Source: Methanobacteriota archaeon
GTDB lineage: Archaea; Methanobacteriota; Methanobacteria; Methanobacteriales; Methanobacteriaceae
Reading direction: 5' to 3'
Assembly (NCBI GenBank): GCA_023440975.1
Contig: JAEZRD010000020.1
Span: 1 to 5,524, forward strand
DNA length: 5,524 nucleotides
This document shows positions 5,281-5,524 of this stretch, in pieces. Below the pieces are notes generated by a model. That model worked only from the letters and a program-made list of their open reading frames with translations. It was not told the DNA's origin and ran no database searches. The translations under genes and the position numbers were made by a program. The stretch's first letter is position 1. Every line of letters starts with the position of its first letter.

Positions 5281-5524
5281 ATGATTGAATGTGCTGTTGA
5301 GCACATTCAGTTTATTCTTCCTAAAATCACTGAAGAAACTAGTATTGATGATGTTTGCAGTGATGTAGAGGTTGTTATTAGTAGATTTAAAACCATTACA
5401 GACTTTGATGATTTAATTGGTGTAATGGTTAAGGTTGATGTTGTTAATGATACTAATGATTTATCCCCATTTTATGGGGTTCCTACTCGTTTTAATAAGT
5501 TAAATAAATCATTAACTTTAAGTG
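5281..5524 (+). CDS. Hypothetical protein, N-terminal 81 residues (continues past window edge)
   Basis: I do not recognise this protein. The frame is open from 5230 to the right edge, and the ATG at 5281 has a good SD. The visible part starts MIECAVEHIQFILPKITEETS, is acidic in the middle (SIDDVCSDVEVV, TDFDDLIG), and then has a likely strand VMVKVDVVND followed by SPFYGVPTRFNKLNK. There is no signal peptide, so it should be cytoplasmic. Codons 2-10 form a perfect 10-bp inverted repeat with a 4-nt loop (5286-5309), unusual this close to a start codon. The spacer from the previous gene is 46 bp without a T tract, so it could belong to the same transcript. Confidence 0.75.
   Translation, partial: MIECAVEHIQFILPKITEETSIDDVCSDVEVVISRFKTITDFDDLIGVMVKVDVVNDTNDLSPFYGVPTRFNKLNKSLTLS
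5286..5309 (+). repeat. Perfect 10-bp inverted repeat with 4-nt loop at the start of a gene
   Basis: TGAATGTGCT (5286-5295) and AGCACATTCA (5300-5309) are exact reverse complements around GTTG. Four of the ten pairs are G-C, high for this AT-rich context. In mRNA it would fold just inside the ribosome footprint, 3 nt after the start codon at 5281-5283. As DNA it could be an operator for a dimeric protein. Chance combined with coding constraint cannot be excluded. Confidence 0.7.

Noticed and set aside
1..5524. Search for tRNA or rRNA genes, insertion-sequence ends or integrase sites
   Set aside because: I saw no GC-rich island of the kind RNA genes make in such AT-rich genomes, no transposase frame, and no long terminal inverted repeats or direct target duplications.

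Overview
The window reads as chromosomal DNA of a very AT-rich methanogenic archaeon. Base composition (long A/T-only spacers), archaeal-style TATA boxes about 25 nt ahead of short leaders, purine-rich Shine-Dalgarno (SD) sites, and the flavour of the proteins all suggest Methanobacteriales. My best guess is Methanosphaera or a close relative; this is an inference from memory, not a search result.

Layout. Positions 1-1247 (minus strand) hold most of a DEAD-box RNA helicase whose C-terminal end runs off the left edge. A 217-bp AT-rich spacer follows, holding the helicase promoter and a candidate 3'-end hairpin. Positions 1465-3027, and probably on to 3099, carry an unrecognised protein of 520-544 residues on the minus strand. 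Upstream of it on the same strand (3144-3830) is a Cas4/RecB-type PD-(D/E)XK nuclease with the four cysteines of an Fe-S cluster. A 92-bp divergent promoter region (3831-3922) separates this pair from a plus-strand gene series: an exported or membrane-anchored staphylococcal-nuclease homologue (3923-4435), a small acidic cytoplasmic protein (about 4446-4814), a small membrane-anchored Ser/Thr/Asn-rich protein (4848-5234), and the start of an unrecognised gene (5281 to the right edge).

How the genes may work together. The helicase is a housekeeping RNA remodelling gene with its own promoter. The Cas4-like nuclease and the large unknown protein are close and co-directional and look like a two-gene transcription unit. 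No cas1, cas2, effector gene or CRISPR repeat is present, so the Cas4 homologue is solo here. The divergent nuclease gene acts at or outside the membrane. The three genes after it are closely spaced, with no obvious T-tract terminator between them, so they could be co-transcribed, but none gives a function by eye.

The observations most worth checking are: (i) a textbook SD 8 nt ahead of an in-frame ATT codon, with no ATG, GTG or TTG nearby, suggesting a non-canonical start for the large unknown protein; (ii) the solo Cas4-like nuclease plus unknown partner as a candidate nucleic-acid-processing or defence pair; (iii) a perfect 10-bp hairpin over codons 2-10 of the last gene; (iv) overlapping, mutually exclusive inverted repeats at the 3' end of the large unknown gene.
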